Shown here piece by piece: positions 1 to 10,790 of a stretch of 64,000 bases of DNA. The notes under the pieces were generated by a model that was given only the letters and a program-made list of their open reading frames with translations, was not told the DNA's origin and made no database searches. Made by a program: the position numbers and the translations under genes. Source of the DNA: Laetiporus sulphureus 93-53 (lineage: Eukaryota; Basidiomycota; Agaricomycetes; Polyporales; Laetiporaceae); NCBI RefSeq assembly GCF_001632365.1, contig NW_024468532.1, positions 317,623 to 381,622 on the forward strand, read 5' to 3'. Each line of letters opens with the position of its first letter. Within the stretch, counting starts at the first letter, position 1.

Positions 1-848
1 GCAAACCTGGTATCCTGAGCTCGTACGCGTCCACTCATCCAATCGGTGATAGATAACAGCTCAATATCACTCCCAAGGACTACCCTGGATCCAACTTTTC
101 CGTCGAGGACTGGGGTCTGGGTTGGATCGGCGCCCATGCCAACAGTACGTGTCTCGTCTTCTCATCATTTTTACTCGCCTCTGCTCATTGGAGACCTCGT
201 ACAGCGGCCTCTTACGTAGGGAAACCGTTGCTTATTGAGGAGTTCGGTGTCACGGGGCTTGGTACGTGTCGCATGTTCTGTTCGGAACAATGTGCTGATT
301 GCAACTTAGACAACAAGACCGCTATCTATCCTGTATGGGTCGATTATGCTCTTGCTACTGGTCATGCGTAAGTTGTGCATGAGTGCGGGGCATGTGTGGA
401 GCCTGCTAACTCTCTTCCATTCATTACAGTGGGTACGGACCTTCTCCTGGCTGAGGCCTCATACGAATTTCGCTGACTCTTACGCAGAATCCAGCCTTGG
501 CAATTCGGCGAACTGGGCCTGACGGAGGACGGAGGCAACCGTCTCATCAAGTACAGTGACCAGATTTACATGGGCGTAAGTTCATGATTGCGCAAACTTC
601 CACGTTGCATCATACTTTAACGTGTTCTCTCTCAGGCGTCGCCGAACGATGGTAAATTGTTCCGTTCATTAAGAGCAATCCTTAATCTCAGCACTTCCTG
701 CTTCTTTCAGGCTTCACCTTTTATATCAACCAGACGTCGGTCTGGGACGTCTTCACGTAAGTTTATCTTCTAGTCAGGGCTCATGATCCGTCATAATTAA
801 TCTTCTATCGGTAGTGCTGCCGCGGTGGTGCAAGATTATCGTTTCTGA
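1..848 (+). CDS. GH5 endo-1,4-beta-mannanase, C-terminal part (5' end outside window)
   Basis: Secreted-type glycoside hydrolase that would cut internal beta-1,4 bonds of mannan. Seen: exons joined by GT-AG introns encode LNITPKDYPG, then KPLLIEEFGVTG, whose second Glu fits the GH5 catalytic nucleophile, then ALATGHAGIQPWQFG, SDQIYMG and INQTSVWDVF, ending at TGA 846-848. The stretch at about 60-115 is the first exon I can read; bases 1-59 look like the end of an intron. The Ala-Gly before IQPWQFG is supplied by a 3-base exon (TGG, 430-432) between introns 368-429 and 433-487. Family known from the EEFG and PWQFG signatures; subfamily 7 is inferred. The signal peptide and acid/base Glu are outside the window. 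Confidence 0.85.
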
Positions 849-1069
849 CCAATATTTAAGCAGGGCTAGTGCCACGGAGATCAAATCTGGTACCGATACA
901 TGTGCGAAGAAGCTATCTCGGGTATATGGCATCGCAGAGACAATAGCTATGTATAATGTGTTTTATTGCGTCATCCATGCGGTTTTGGGATGACTGTTAC
1001 ATTGTATCCCATTCCTATGATACCATTCAGTATGGACCCTAAACGCTTGCTTCAGACACTACTCACAGA

Positions 1070-1501
1070 CTAGCGGCGGATGGTGGCGCGCGTTTCGACA
1101 AGCGACGCTACAGAGATCCCCTCCATCACCACTCTAGACACACCGTCGCATTTTCGCGCCAGCAGATCTGACTCAGATGCTACGTCCGACAAGTTGCAGC
1201 GGCTGTCTTGCCAGACTTTGACACTATGAGAAAAGCTCGGTCGTCCCAAAGCTCAAGTTACCCCGACATAAGATGCTCACGACAGCATAGCCTCCCTTCC
1301 TCCTAGCTTCGCTGCGTATTTATACGGCAAGCCAGCCGTTAATACGAGCGATATGCTTTCTCCGCTGTGTAAGAATATTGTGGCTCCCGTGCGAGAGCCG
1401 CTGTCGTGTCGCAGCACTTGTAGAGTGACCGGCTCGATAGTGTCATTTGAGAACTCGAGGAGGACTTCGTAAGGCACCGTGGACGTTGGCATTCCCGGCA
1501 A
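1070..1501 (-). CDS. Small conserved protein, paralogue A of an inverted pair
   Basis: Function unknown. Two exons: 1501-1281 and 1223-1070, joined by a 57-base intron (gtgagc..catag). The product is about 121-124 residues; start at 1501, or at 1492 (MPTSTV), which fits the paralogue better. It begins PYEVLLEFSNDT, followed by a LHSGESISLVL block and AGLPYKYAAK, then after the intron VKVWQDSRCNLSDV. The gene at 7613-8098 on the other strand encodes the same architecture (YEVLLDFTNDT, LHPGESVTLVL, AGSVYQYALK, RTWRDVNCTVSQL). Copy A lacks the intron that copy B has just after LDAG. No signal peptide or transmembrane helix. The C-terminal tails of the two copies diverge. Confidence 0.65.
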
Positions 1502-1984
1502 GGCTAAGTGGGTGGTGGGACAGGCATGCCTGCCCCCGAAGGCGCTTCACCAGACTCAAATACTTATGGGCGCAGAGTCGATGCACCCCATTGTCTGCAC
1601 CCTGGTTCTCTCTCTATGCGGAAGTACGAACGAGACAATCTGCACGTTGCGCCTTCATTACACGTCCTTCGCACTACAACGCTCATTATTGTTTTCCCGA
1701 AGAGGAAGATTGAAGCAGGACTCCCCGATCATGCATCGAGCTCGGCTCGGCGAGACGCGTTAGAGATTGCCAAACATGGATCAGGAGGTCGATGAGCATC
1801 TGCAGTATATCTAAGACCCGCCGGAAGCATGAGAAACCGGAGAGCGGAATAGTTACGATGTGCGAGAGTGGAGCGTCTGTTATTGTCTTTGCAGTGGTCA
1901 CGTTCTATGGATGTACGTACGGAGGGGAGATAAGAACCATTCTGCGCGCGCCATACATCGTGTTCCGTCCGAGAATCAGTCCGT
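1502..1984. other. Intergenic, 483 bases
   Basis: Lies between the 3' end of the ERI1-like gene and the start of paralogue A, both on the minus strand. It should hold a 3' UTR and a promoter. Several short open frames overlap here in different frames, but none shows family similarity; I see no defined element. Confidence 0.4.
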
Positions 1985-2658
1985 CTACACGTCCTGCGAA
2001 GGATCCCAACCGTCGGAACGCATCCGACGGATTATGCGAAGGATGTTCTTGCAGTCGTCTATCCCCGAATGCTGTCTGCCTTCGAGAGATAGCTTCAAGG
2101 TCTGCAACATCCCCATCATGCCCTGCTGGTAGCGGAGCCGATAATGTCTCCGGAAGGAGTTCTTGACGTTAACGAAGCGATTGTATGGAGCGATGAGGTT
2201 CCCGGATGTATCGAGACTATGCTCGCTGTCACTTAGCTTGAGCTGACGAGGAAGCATGCTCCCGAGATCCCAGTTGCCGCACGTTAGGAAAACATAATCA
2301 GCGGGATCCTTCAGGAAGTCGCTGCCTTCAATGAACTGTCGAAAGCGCTCCCAAACGACAGGGAAGGGATCGGCAGCATCGACAACGTGCTACGGGGCAA
2401 AAAGGCTCGAGCCATGGTCAACTCATTGATGTCTCTCGAACATACCTGCGCGATGCCCGTAAGGTCGATGCAGAATGGAGTCAACGTTGGATGAATCAGA
2501 GGCCTGACATACTCGTGGAAAGTCGCTTCAACCTCGTCTCGTTCCAAGTTATACGCAAGAGTCGGGAACTCTATGATTTCATTCTCTCCTTCGACACGAT
2601 CACCACATGTGGCCTCAAAGTCGAGGATAAGAAGATATCGCAGACGATGTTTCGACAT
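1985..2658 (-). CDS. ERI1-like 3'-5' exoribonuclease (DEDDh)
   Basis: Predicted exonuclease of the ERI1/3'hExo group, which trims RNA 3' ends (small RNA, histone mRNA or 5.8S rRNA in relatives). Two exons, 2658-2446 and 2389-1985, around one 56-base intron, give about 205 residues. Seen: Exo I motif LDFEATCGD near residue 12, EIIEFP supplying the next acidic residue, then LTGIAQ; in exon 2 LTCGNWDLGSMLP (Exo II Asp) and HSGIDDCKNI carrying the catalytic His and last Asp. The start is placed at MSKHRLRYL because the upstream extension of the open frame has no family match. No SAP domain, so this resembles the short fungal forms. Ends at SQDV, stop 1985. Confidence 0.88.
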
Positions 2659-3127
2659 GAACGTGCTGGGAAGATTATGGTGAGGGAACAAGCTGGATGT
2701 GTTGGCGCGAACCAAGGAGCAGGACAAAGCGCCGGCATTCATGTTGATCGAACGGGAACCTGACTGGGAACATTTCGTACGGCATGCAGAACTTCGTCAA
2801 GGCACAGGCGCTCGATGATCCACAGCACAGTGACTGCAGACTGTACCCAGCGCCGGATTCCACGAGACAGCACGGGAGCACACAACATCTGTAATGCTCG
2901 CAAAGAGACACACCGGTGATTCGGAACCAAGAGCAAGTACATAAAATCCAAACACTACGCATCGGCCATCGTCTACCACCATCCTGAACAACATGCATAG
3001 CGGATAACTTGAAAAAAGATGCTTAGCGTATACAGAACAAAGCGGATGAAGTACGAGACGTTACAAACGACATCAGATTCGTGAAATAAGAGCGTGCCCC
3101 GTGAGTCATAACATCCTGCAAGAACGA
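2659..3127. other. Intergenic, 469 bases
   Basis: Between the start of the ERI1-like gene and the stop of the NPC2-like gene, same strand. Presumed 3' UTR of the latter and promoter of the former; no distinctive motif recognised. Confidence 0.4.
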
Positions 3128-3874
3128 TTACCAGCCCAACAGACGGGGTCTCTGAGGCCTAAAGTCAATCTTCATTTCGACACATGCCATATCCTCGTCA
3201 TCCACTGTGTAACCGCGTATGCTGACAGCAAATGGAGCTGGACAGATGTCAGCTCCACATCGAGAGCGATCATAGTTCCACTTACCAGGAGGAATCTCTT
3301 TCGGCAGTGTCACGGTGTGTATGACCTGGTGCTTGCCTTCAGCAACAGGGCACTGGATACTAGCATTTGCACCTCGCCTGCGAGGTTGTGAGTGAGGTTC
3401 TCTTATCGACAACAGGCTGATGACGTACGCTTCCTCGCAAACATCGAACTCCTTTTGAAGAAGCTTGATAGCACCAACTTTAACAACGACGTCTGCATAT
3501 GCGCCCTCCTTGAAGATTAAAACGCTTCAGGCCAGCAGGCCACGAAAAACGGATGTAAAGACGTACCTCAATCTGCTTATCCGCGGTGCCAACAACTGTG
3601 ACAGTCATGTCCTTTCCTTTCTCAGGCGGGTCGGGATAGATTTCAATGCTCTCAATGTGCACTGGGAATGAGCCATCGCCTACGTGCATAGCGGTCGTCA
3701 GTGAGCTGCACACAATCACATCGTCATCAGGTCTCAATACGCACTACAATCTGTCCAAGACCAGCGATCGCTGGTGGTAGTCACGTCAAATGCTTCCTGC
3801 CTTTCACTGGGAGCAGCATTGCAGATAACGTTGAGCGTGGTCACTAAGAGGACTAAGATAGCAAATCGAGCCAT
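3128..3874 (-). CDS. NPC2: Phosphatidylglycerol/phosphatidylinositol transfer protein (ML domain, NPC2-like)
   Basis: Binds and moves lipids or sterols inside the secretory/vacuolar lumen. Five exons give about 173 residues. Seen: an N-terminal signal peptide (MARF then a run of I, L and V ending CNAAPS), WSWTDCS, then IESIEIYPDPPEKGKDMTV, VVGTADKQIE, EGAYADVVVK, EFDVCEEA, ANASIQCPV, TLPKEIPPAPF and IRGYTVDDEDMAC, the standard order of the fungal ML family, with its cysteines in place. All four introns are GT-AG and fall in phase. Starts at ATG 3874, ends with LLGW and TAA at 3128. NPC2 is the closest named relative; lipid preference cannot be read from sequence. Confidence 0.93.
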
Positions 3875-4168
3875 GGAGAGAACGAGAGTGGAGGAGGAGA
3901 AAGAGGAGTGGTGGAGCGGAGAACAAACACTTGGACTGCCGACTTTGGGTTACGTCAATCGTGGGAACTAGATACTTATTCTGAAACCGAGCGGTTGCGC
4001 ATGGGGCTGCGCTGCACAACGGCCTCTCCTCTTCCCACCACCATCCGCTGGTCTTCTGTCCACCGCGCGCTGTCTAGCACTCTCTCCCCAGGCTTCTGAC
4101 GCATTTGCCTCTATCTTTGTTTTTCCAGACCTTCCGCTCGTAGCCCCATAACACAAGGAATCCGCATC

Positions 4169-5149
4169 ATGAAGCCTAGAGAGTACTGCTGCTGCGCAAT
4201 CCCCGTAGTTTACACGGGCATTTATTTTGCGATACTGGAACAATTTGCAGCTGGAATTATAACTGCGACTCTGGCAGTTGCCACACCACAAAGTGAGACA
4301 CTCGCCGCTCTTTTGTTGCATTCCTAATCCAGGCGCTCTGTCAGTTGTGGGAGCGGCAGTGCCCTCCTTCGCAAAATGGATTTTCGCCATCATTTGCTAC
4401 GTAGGTGCAGCGCTTCAGTTCGTAGGTCTCTTTGCAGTTCGTGGGGTGAGTATATCGCCTATTTGAGAATGCGTTGGAAGGGGTTGACGTCGGTTGTGTA
4501 GGAGAGGCCGTCTTTATTCAGAATATATGTAACGTTGCATACGTTGATCACGCTAGCCGCGTTTGCGGTAGCAGCCGTCTGGATCATCATATCGGCCACT
4601 CGACACACCACGGCGGAGACCAACTGCAGGACTACGTATTACTCCGGTACCAACACCACAATTCTGACTGATGAGGCGAACACACTCTGTGATATCTTCC
4701 CTTGGGTTGACATCGGACTCATGGCTGGTCTGTGGGCTCTGATGGCGATCATGCAGGTGATAACATGCCGTCCCCTGTTTTGCCAAGCATTGGCTGATTC
4801 GTTGCCCTCGCACGTGCAGCTGTACCTTTTCTTCGTCCTCTCGTCATATGCGACTGGTATCCGGCGCGATCATGCCAAGTACGATTCGCTGTACGATCCG
4901 ACAGCACCTCTTGCGAGCGACATCCCTCTCCGCACGCGCGGCGACCCCTGGGACGCGCATGGCTCCCCAGACTCATTCGCGAACCCACGCGGATACCATG
5001 ACAGGTCAGAAAGTGTTGCCAGTGTTTCAACTGTAATAGGTGATCGAATGCAGCAAAATCGGGACTACAATGATTATGATCAAACGCCGTATGATCCTAT
5101 CCAGCCAGAGAATGACCACGCAGAAATGAGGCAGCCATATCACGATTAA
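4169..5149 (+). CDS. Four-helix membrane protein (MARVEL-like), fungal
   Basis: Membrane protein of unknown role. Four exons; ATG at 4169 (MKPREYCCC). Seen: four hydrophobic segments, VVYTGIYFAILEQF.., KWIFAIICYVGAALQFVGLF, TLITLAAFAVAAVWIIIS and DIGLMAGLWALMAIM..LFFVLSSYATG. A polar lumenal loop with a Cys pair (ETNC..NTLC) sits between helices 3 and 4, followed by a hydrophilic cytoplasmic tail rich in Asp, Tyr, Pro and Arg. The last intron (4757-4819) is 63 bases and open, so an unspliced reading stays in frame; removing it joins AIMQ to LYLFF and keeps helix 4 continuous. About 270 residues. Four helices plus a tail resemble MARVEL/claudin-like fungal proteins; membership is inferred from topology only. 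Confidence 0.7.
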
Positions 5150-5559
5150 GGGTACGACGAAGAGTAGTTGAATGGGAGTTGGGCCTTGAGTGGTATGTTA
5201 CTCTGAAAATGGAGAGGTGATCCATCGGCAGGGTCAGTCTTCACTACCACCAGTCAGCCGTTGTATACTGATGATTATTCGCATACAACACCCGCATTGC
5301 AGCGTGCGCAAGGCTTGTTGCCTGGCCAGTGATCCGCGACTGCATCTTTGTTACTGCGACTCATTCCTGCGAGGACTTTGGACTTTGCGTTAGCATACGT
5401 TACCCGCATCATATCCTTGTACTGTCCGGACCTTCGTCATATACTATGTTACACAGTTGCTACCATTTACCATGTAACGTTTACGGACCATCTGCGATAA
5501 ATTGTAATCCAGATCGTAGCGCCTATATCCCAGGTATCGCTCTGAAGTCTGATTCGGGG
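5150..5559. other. Intergenic between convergent genes, 410 bases
   Basis: Separates the stop of the four-helix protein from the stop of the F-box/LRR-like gene on the other strand. Presumably two 3' UTRs; no terminator motif or repeat identified. Confidence 0.4.
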
Positions 5560-6861
5560 TTACAATTCCTTCATGTTAACATCCTCCCAAGGTCCAATGT
5601 TTAGTTTAAACCGATGAATCTCAGCAATGGCCTTCCATCTTTTCTCGCGACCGTTCTCGGACATCACTTTGTTCCTGAAGCTAACCCAAATTTCTCGGGG
5701 CGGCGGCTTTCGTTTCATCACAGTAGATTCAAGGGCGTCACACAGTGCCTGCTCCTCTGCCTCCATGGGTATGGCATACCAGGCATTTACGACCTGAAGC
5801 TTGACTATGGCGACCGTGGGGTGCAGCGACAAAACGAAGTTTGTCCGAAGCTCGTCCACCGTGACGAGGCTCAGGGCAAAGTGCTCCAAAAGGGGCAAGC
5901 CTTCCAGGCATGTGGCGATGGCAGTGCTTGTGAGGCGACTGCAGCTGAGTAAGACTAGCTTGCGCAGCCGGCCACCGGAGAGGCCAACCAGCGATTCGAC
6001 ATGACGATTCCGGATCTCGAAGCCAAGCCGGTGCGCGAGTCCGTAGGAAAATGATTCGAGGGCAGCTCCTGTGAAACAGTCTGTGAGGTTGTGCTGGTCG
6101 AAATAGTTTCCGGTGACCCCATGTAGCGTGATGTGGCGGAGAGCTGGTGTGGATAGTGAGGCTGGAAGATGACATTCGCCTGACAACCGTAGCCTGTTGA
6201 TACGATCTGCGGTAACAGTCTCGAACGGATAGATCCTTGTCTCCTGGTCCAAAAAGAGCTCGTACGCGGATAATTGTTTGAGACTTTCTGACAGGACCAT
6301 TGCGTACTCAAATCTTATAGCAAGACGGGTTTTAGCCACTTCTGCATAACAGTATCGTCGATACGATTATAGCTCCCCAAATAAAACCGTGCTTACTGTC
6401 CAGGTCCACAGGTAGCCCCTGGCGGCACTGGAATACCCGAAGGCGTCTGAGGGATGTCATGCGACGGAGTGCGAGGTAGAGCACAGATAACGGCAATGCG
6501 GCCTTCTGCTCAATCAGCACACCTCTCTTTGAAAGATGGAAAAATACATTACTTGCGCGCTTCCACCGGTAGAGAGAACACGGCCGTCATTGGCCACGTC
6601 AGCCCAGTATACTTGGGCTTTAAGGAGGCTGTCCGCATGCTGGAGAAATGCTTTGATCTGCCACTCATTTCTCAGCGAAACATATCCCTGAAATAGCGGC
6701 CCAGCTTCGTGATATATTTGTCTGCACGTGTGGAGCAATCCCAGATGCTGGTTTGACGGTTGACGGGTCTGTGAGACTCGCTGATGCTCTGTCAAGTAGT
6801 GATCATAGATTGCGAGACGGATCTCGACGGGTATTGCAAGGAAATGCAAATCGGCGGCCAT
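5560..6861 (-). CDS. F-box/LRR-like protein
   Basis: Probably a substrate-recognition protein of the type expanded in Agaricomycetes; target unknown. Starts MAADLHFLAIPVEIRLAIYD (F-box-like first helices at 6861), followed by LGLLHTCRQIYHEAGPLF, typical of this family. The large last exon carries leucine-rich repeats (LRKLVLLSCSRLTSTAIA, CLEGLPLLEHFAL). The second intron is clear (gtaagc..tgcag, near 6398-6341). The first is not: in-phase joining of STGGSAQ to GVLIEQK needs a 26-base intron at about 6555-6530, or a weaker upstream donor such as gtatac (about 86-base intron). No frame break otherwise. About 400 residues. Confidence 0.7.
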
Positions 6862-7612
6862 GCTCCCAAGTTATGGCTTCAGGAGTCAATTAGATGCGGG
6901 CAGCTGGCATATCACAACGTTCTATATGAGGATCCTCAGGACCGAGACAAGCAGCGGAACGCACTGAGTCTGACTGAGCGAGATGTTTAGAGAAGGAGGT
7001 CATGTGAGTCTTGTAGAAACCATATACGGACACTCACCACATAGGCGCCCGCTGGCTGCCGGCGGAAGGTGAGGATGCAATTCATGTAACTCGGTTGATC
7101 TGCTGCGTTCGCCTGCCTCACTGCTCATGCATGCCCTGGCGTCACTCGGCTCCCCCCCTATAGGTAGTTGTTGATATCTGCATCGCCCGTCTGCCTCGCC
7201 GAGACCGAACTGAGCAGCCACCCGGCCGGTGCGCAGACAATAAGGCCACGGAGGCATAACGTGGCAACAGGTCCGGTTTTGTCCCATCCTTGCCATGTAT
7301 CCAGGCTGTACACGCAATTTCAATTCCATCTGCCACAGCCAGGCATTTTTGAGCACAGGCCGTACAGGCTCGCAGGCGAACGATACATCAGGAATCGTTT
7401 TAAGACCACGTTCAGTACCGTGAGTGTCGAAGTGCGACGGCCCGCAGAAGCTTCAAGCAACTGTAATTGCCAAGCAGAGCATATACATCCCTGTGCCTCT
7501 CTGGCGTTACGCTCTCTTCTTTTCGCGCCCTCAGAATCCCCGTATCACGTTCCTTCCCTACCACACGATCGTTCCCGAACCCCTCCTCGACGCCCTCCGA
7601 CCGCTTTTGAGC
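6862..7612. other. Intergenic between divergent genes, 751 bases
   Basis: Contains the presumed promoters of the F-box-like gene (minus) and of small-protein paralogue B (plus). Short open frames here do not match one another or any family. A pyrimidine-rich stretch precedes the ATG at 7613. Confidence 0.4.
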
Positions 7613-8098
7613 ATGCCCGCGAGCACTCAATATGAAGTCCTCCTCGACTTTACAAACGATACACATGATTGCGCAACCGTGCAGCTGCTGCGGACCTATG
7701 GTCGGAACACGGGCGCGATCGTTCTATTACATCCGGGCGAAAGCGTCACACTTGTGTTGGATGCAGGTTAGCTCAGCAGCCAGGTACGCATTACTATGAG
7801 ATTGCTAATTCTGCTATGCATGCATAGGCTCAGTCTACCAGTATGCCTTGAAAACGCGTTCAAAAGTCGCGAATGTGACGTGAGTAGCGAATTCACAATG
7901 AGGACCTCCCGATACTAATCGCAACTATTCACCAGCGCGCGGACGTGGAGGGACGTCAATTGCACTGTGTCTCAATTGTTTCCAGGCGGCTCGCATAGCA
8001 TGTCGCAAGCGTCTTCAGAGCCCTGGCGGCCAGTACATGGCATAACGGTCGACCGCCTATGGCGGGATATGCGTTTCTGCATGTGGAACGACTCATAG
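7613..8098 (+). CDS. Small conserved protein, paralogue B of an inverted pair
   Basis: Function unknown; soluble, no signal peptide. Three exons: ATG 7613 to the donor after LVLDAG, then SVYQYALKTRSKVANV, then ARTWRDVNCTVSQLFPGG.. to TAG 8096-8098; about 125 residues. Introns are gttagc..catag and gtgagt..accag, both in phase. By eye about half the first 60 residues match paralogue A at 1070-1501, and the WRDVNCTVSQL block aligns with WQDSRCNLSDV. The shared blocks in both copies, including across the conserved second intron, argue that this is a real gene and not chance. Confidence 0.68.
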
Positions 8099-9413
8099 CA
8101 TTGGTTACCGTGCGTGTTTCCCTCCTACACCGCGTTCGAACTAATGCAGGAATTCGAATGCTAGGAAGTAGCACTATTACGAGATACCTATTCGCTCTTC
8201 GTCATTCACCAGGTTGCCACTGATTACCCGAGTCGTCAGGACGCCTCAAACTCGTGGCTCAGCATCGCGAACTTACGAGGACGGACTTTAGTGTTCCAGA
8301 TCTAGTCTATACCCACGTATTATGATATCCTCACCGCTGTTCCTAGCAATATTATATTATCTGCAGTAACAAAGTTTGCTTTGCTCGGCTTTTGAAAGGC
8401 GTGATTCGCAGATGCATTCAGGCAATGAGGTGGCCGCATGTATCAAGATTCGTTCGACTCAAGCGCGGAGTTCATCAATGCATCGAGAATCAAGTGCACA
8501 TGACAAACTGTGAGTGCTCGACCTCGTGGCCCCCGCAATGCATGGTAGCCTCATGTTGAATTGTGACCAGTGCCAACACCTTCGATGGTCCATTCTCGCT
8601 GGATTCGTCCGATAATTAACTACGCTACATAGAAGACCTTGATAACACAATATGTGTATGTTTCAAAGCCGGTGAGGTGACCAGCAAAGCGTGGACACAG
8701 AGTTGTGACCATTAGCATAAGTGACGTATCATACTCATTGATATCGCAAGTCCGGCATGTCGCGGCCGCGTTCGAGACTATGTGATACGGCACAAGCCAC
8801 TGTCCTATCCACGACCAAACTCCGAATCTCACCAGATAGGAGTTGAAGGGGATCATTCCCATAGCAATCTTGCTCTAGCCAGAATCGACACTGACTGTTG
8901 TGAGAGAACGTAAGCATTTATTAACGCATGTTTCACAGGGAACCTGACGGAGATCCCCCGAAAATGATGCAGATGGCTCGTCCAGTGCGGTCGCAATAGG
9001 CCAACTGGGCTAAGGCTCATGAACTTCTCAGCCTTCAGAAAGACAGTGGTTCCGATATATACTCAGGCTGAGCCTATCGACTCAGGGGTTAAGGAGAAAC
9101 GTAACGTGGGAAAGCGGGGTATGAGCGTGCCAACGGCAATTCCATGCACCAAACGTTTGGCGCTGGTCAGGTCCGCCGTACTTCCGAGACTATGTACAGA
9201 TCGACTTGTTCAATTCCTCCGTATATTTGAGCCATGCTCTTGCCAGAATATGAAACAGATCAAGAATTGAGTTTATGGATTGACCCAGTAAGTGAGATAC
9301 CTACCTAAGGCCTCTCTTAAAGCCTGGAGCCATTGCATGCCTCAGCAGCAGCAAATTGACAATTAGGATATCATACCGTCATGGTAAGAACAATATATAA
9401 TGTGATGTACTGC
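8099..9413. other. Gene-poor stretch, 1.3 kb
   Basis: Only short, scattered open frames on both strands, with no exon chain that I could assemble and no family match. More A/T-rich than its neighbours in places. I see no transposon ends, long repeats or tRNA. Confidence 0.45.
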
Positions 9414-9549
9414 TTATTGAGCATCTGGGCTGTCAGCAAAGGAGCCCAGGATACCGTTGCCTCGCCCTATGTTGAAAGTGAACAAGCTTGAGCCTTGCAC
9501 CACATCTTGGATATCGCTGGTGAAGTTTGGATTGTAGGTACTGCACTGA
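9414..9549 (-). pseudogene. Isolated C-terminal exon of an unidentified gene
   Basis: A coherent last exon. After an acceptor (gtgcag, just above 9549) it reads TYNPNFTSDIQD, VVQGSSLFTFNIGRG, NGILGSFADSPDAQ and stops at TAA 9416-9414. The composition looks like real protein. No upstream exon of comparable quality could be joined in the preceding 400 bases, so this is either the 3' end of a gene with small exons that I failed to assemble, or a remnant. Family not recognised. Confidence 0.35.
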
Positions 9550-10328
9550 AATTTGCTTTATTGGCATTCTGTTCCAAATGTTTTCCTTTTCTCATCTATC
9601 TACATCGCCCCGTCATGTGTTGCTCGTCAGCTTCATACCAGATTGCCTGCATGTGATGACGGTGAACACTGCAAACAGAACTTGTCATCATTCTGTGACC
9701 GTACCCGGAATCCATCCATGTAGGTGAGCCTATGTCGAAACTTTGATAAACGTTCATGAAAACAGAACGCTATGTACGGCCACAGAGACGCTGGCTTTTC
9801 GGCGCCGCTCACTTCCCCGGTGACTTCCCTGGCGAATAAGCCAAATATGTTCGCGTGCCGAAGGAGAACGTGAACCTTCTCCCTATTTCCGAAGAAAAAT
9901 CAGATAAGAAGATATTTTACCTATTGGACGTGCTTTTTACAGATATCACGGACACCGGCGTAGAAGACGGAAATATCGTCGAAATCGGTGTAATCAGGAT
10001 CTCATGCAGGGGTTCGACAGATAGGACTGATGTGCACCAGGGTCTCGATCGCATTGGTAAATGCGTAACCAAGTGGACAAACCCGAAGCCTGGCGCCTCG
10101 AGAATTATCGGCATCGACAGGATTCTACAGTGCCTCGTACTTGCCCGCGAGAAAGTCGGAACCGAGATGATTCGATATTCCCAGCGAAAGGATGTCGTCA
10201 AACGGCTGCAATGAATCTGCGTTGAGATCGCCCTGGATTGTGGTCAGCAGTGATTAGATATAGATGGAAGCAGAGCATTTGACTCAGCATGGTTCTGTGC
10301 GCAGGAACCTTCTATCAACCGAGAGCTC
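9550..10328. other. Unassigned stretch with one open frame
   Basis: Includes an open frame of 119 codons on the plus strand (9855-10214) beginning MPKENVNLLP. It has no recognisable domain, and its antisense is also open over 94 codons. I do not call it a gene. Nothing else is distinctive. Confidence 0.3.
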
Positions 10329-10790
10329 TCATCCACAAGGTCCGAGAAGGCATTGCACTTGAGTCTTGAGATCGATGTGTCCGAGATCGTGAACGAGATG
10401 ATCAACTCTGTCAAGTAATGGTGGTCGCTGCGGTATCATTACCGCATCCGCTGCATACACTGCATGTACGCACCATTGAAGGACGTCAGTCTGATTGGCA
10501 ACGGACAGGTTCCAGTACACAGGTAATGGAAGGAGATCTCACACAACTACATGATCCCCGGCAAGTTCGACCCGACACTGTAAGTTACCTTATGGTTTCT
10601 CGTGTGCGTTGGATCTGATGAGCCTGTGACACGCTCCAGCATGATTACACATCGTTTGCCACTGAGACACTTCTCGAAGTTATATGAGGCTTTGACAAGC
10701 ACGAGGGTGATGTCGAGAAGGTGTTCGTCGTGACGAAGTTCTCGAATGCGCCAAGCAAGAGATGCCCCAGTACAAGCGGGGTGAGTTCGT
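10329..10790 (+). pseudogene. Decayed coding relic with in-frame stops
   Basis: One reading frame from about 10329 gives protein-like blocks EKALHLSLEIDVSEIV, APLKDVSLIGNGQVPVH and WKEISHNYMIPGKFDPTL, interrupted by two in-frame TAA codons, each followed by TGG, and closed by a third TAA at the putative gtaagt donor. After a possible acceptor (ctccag, near 10640) comes HDYTSFATETLLEV, a TGA, then GFDKHEGDVEKVFVVTKF. The last block is out of phase with the donor. The blocks look like one former gene that now carries at least three nonsense changes. Family not recognised. Confidence 0.4.

Noticed and set aside
9855..10214. Open frame of 119 codons on the plus strand
   Set aside because: The opposite strand is also open, there is no recognisable motif, and no splice partner fits.
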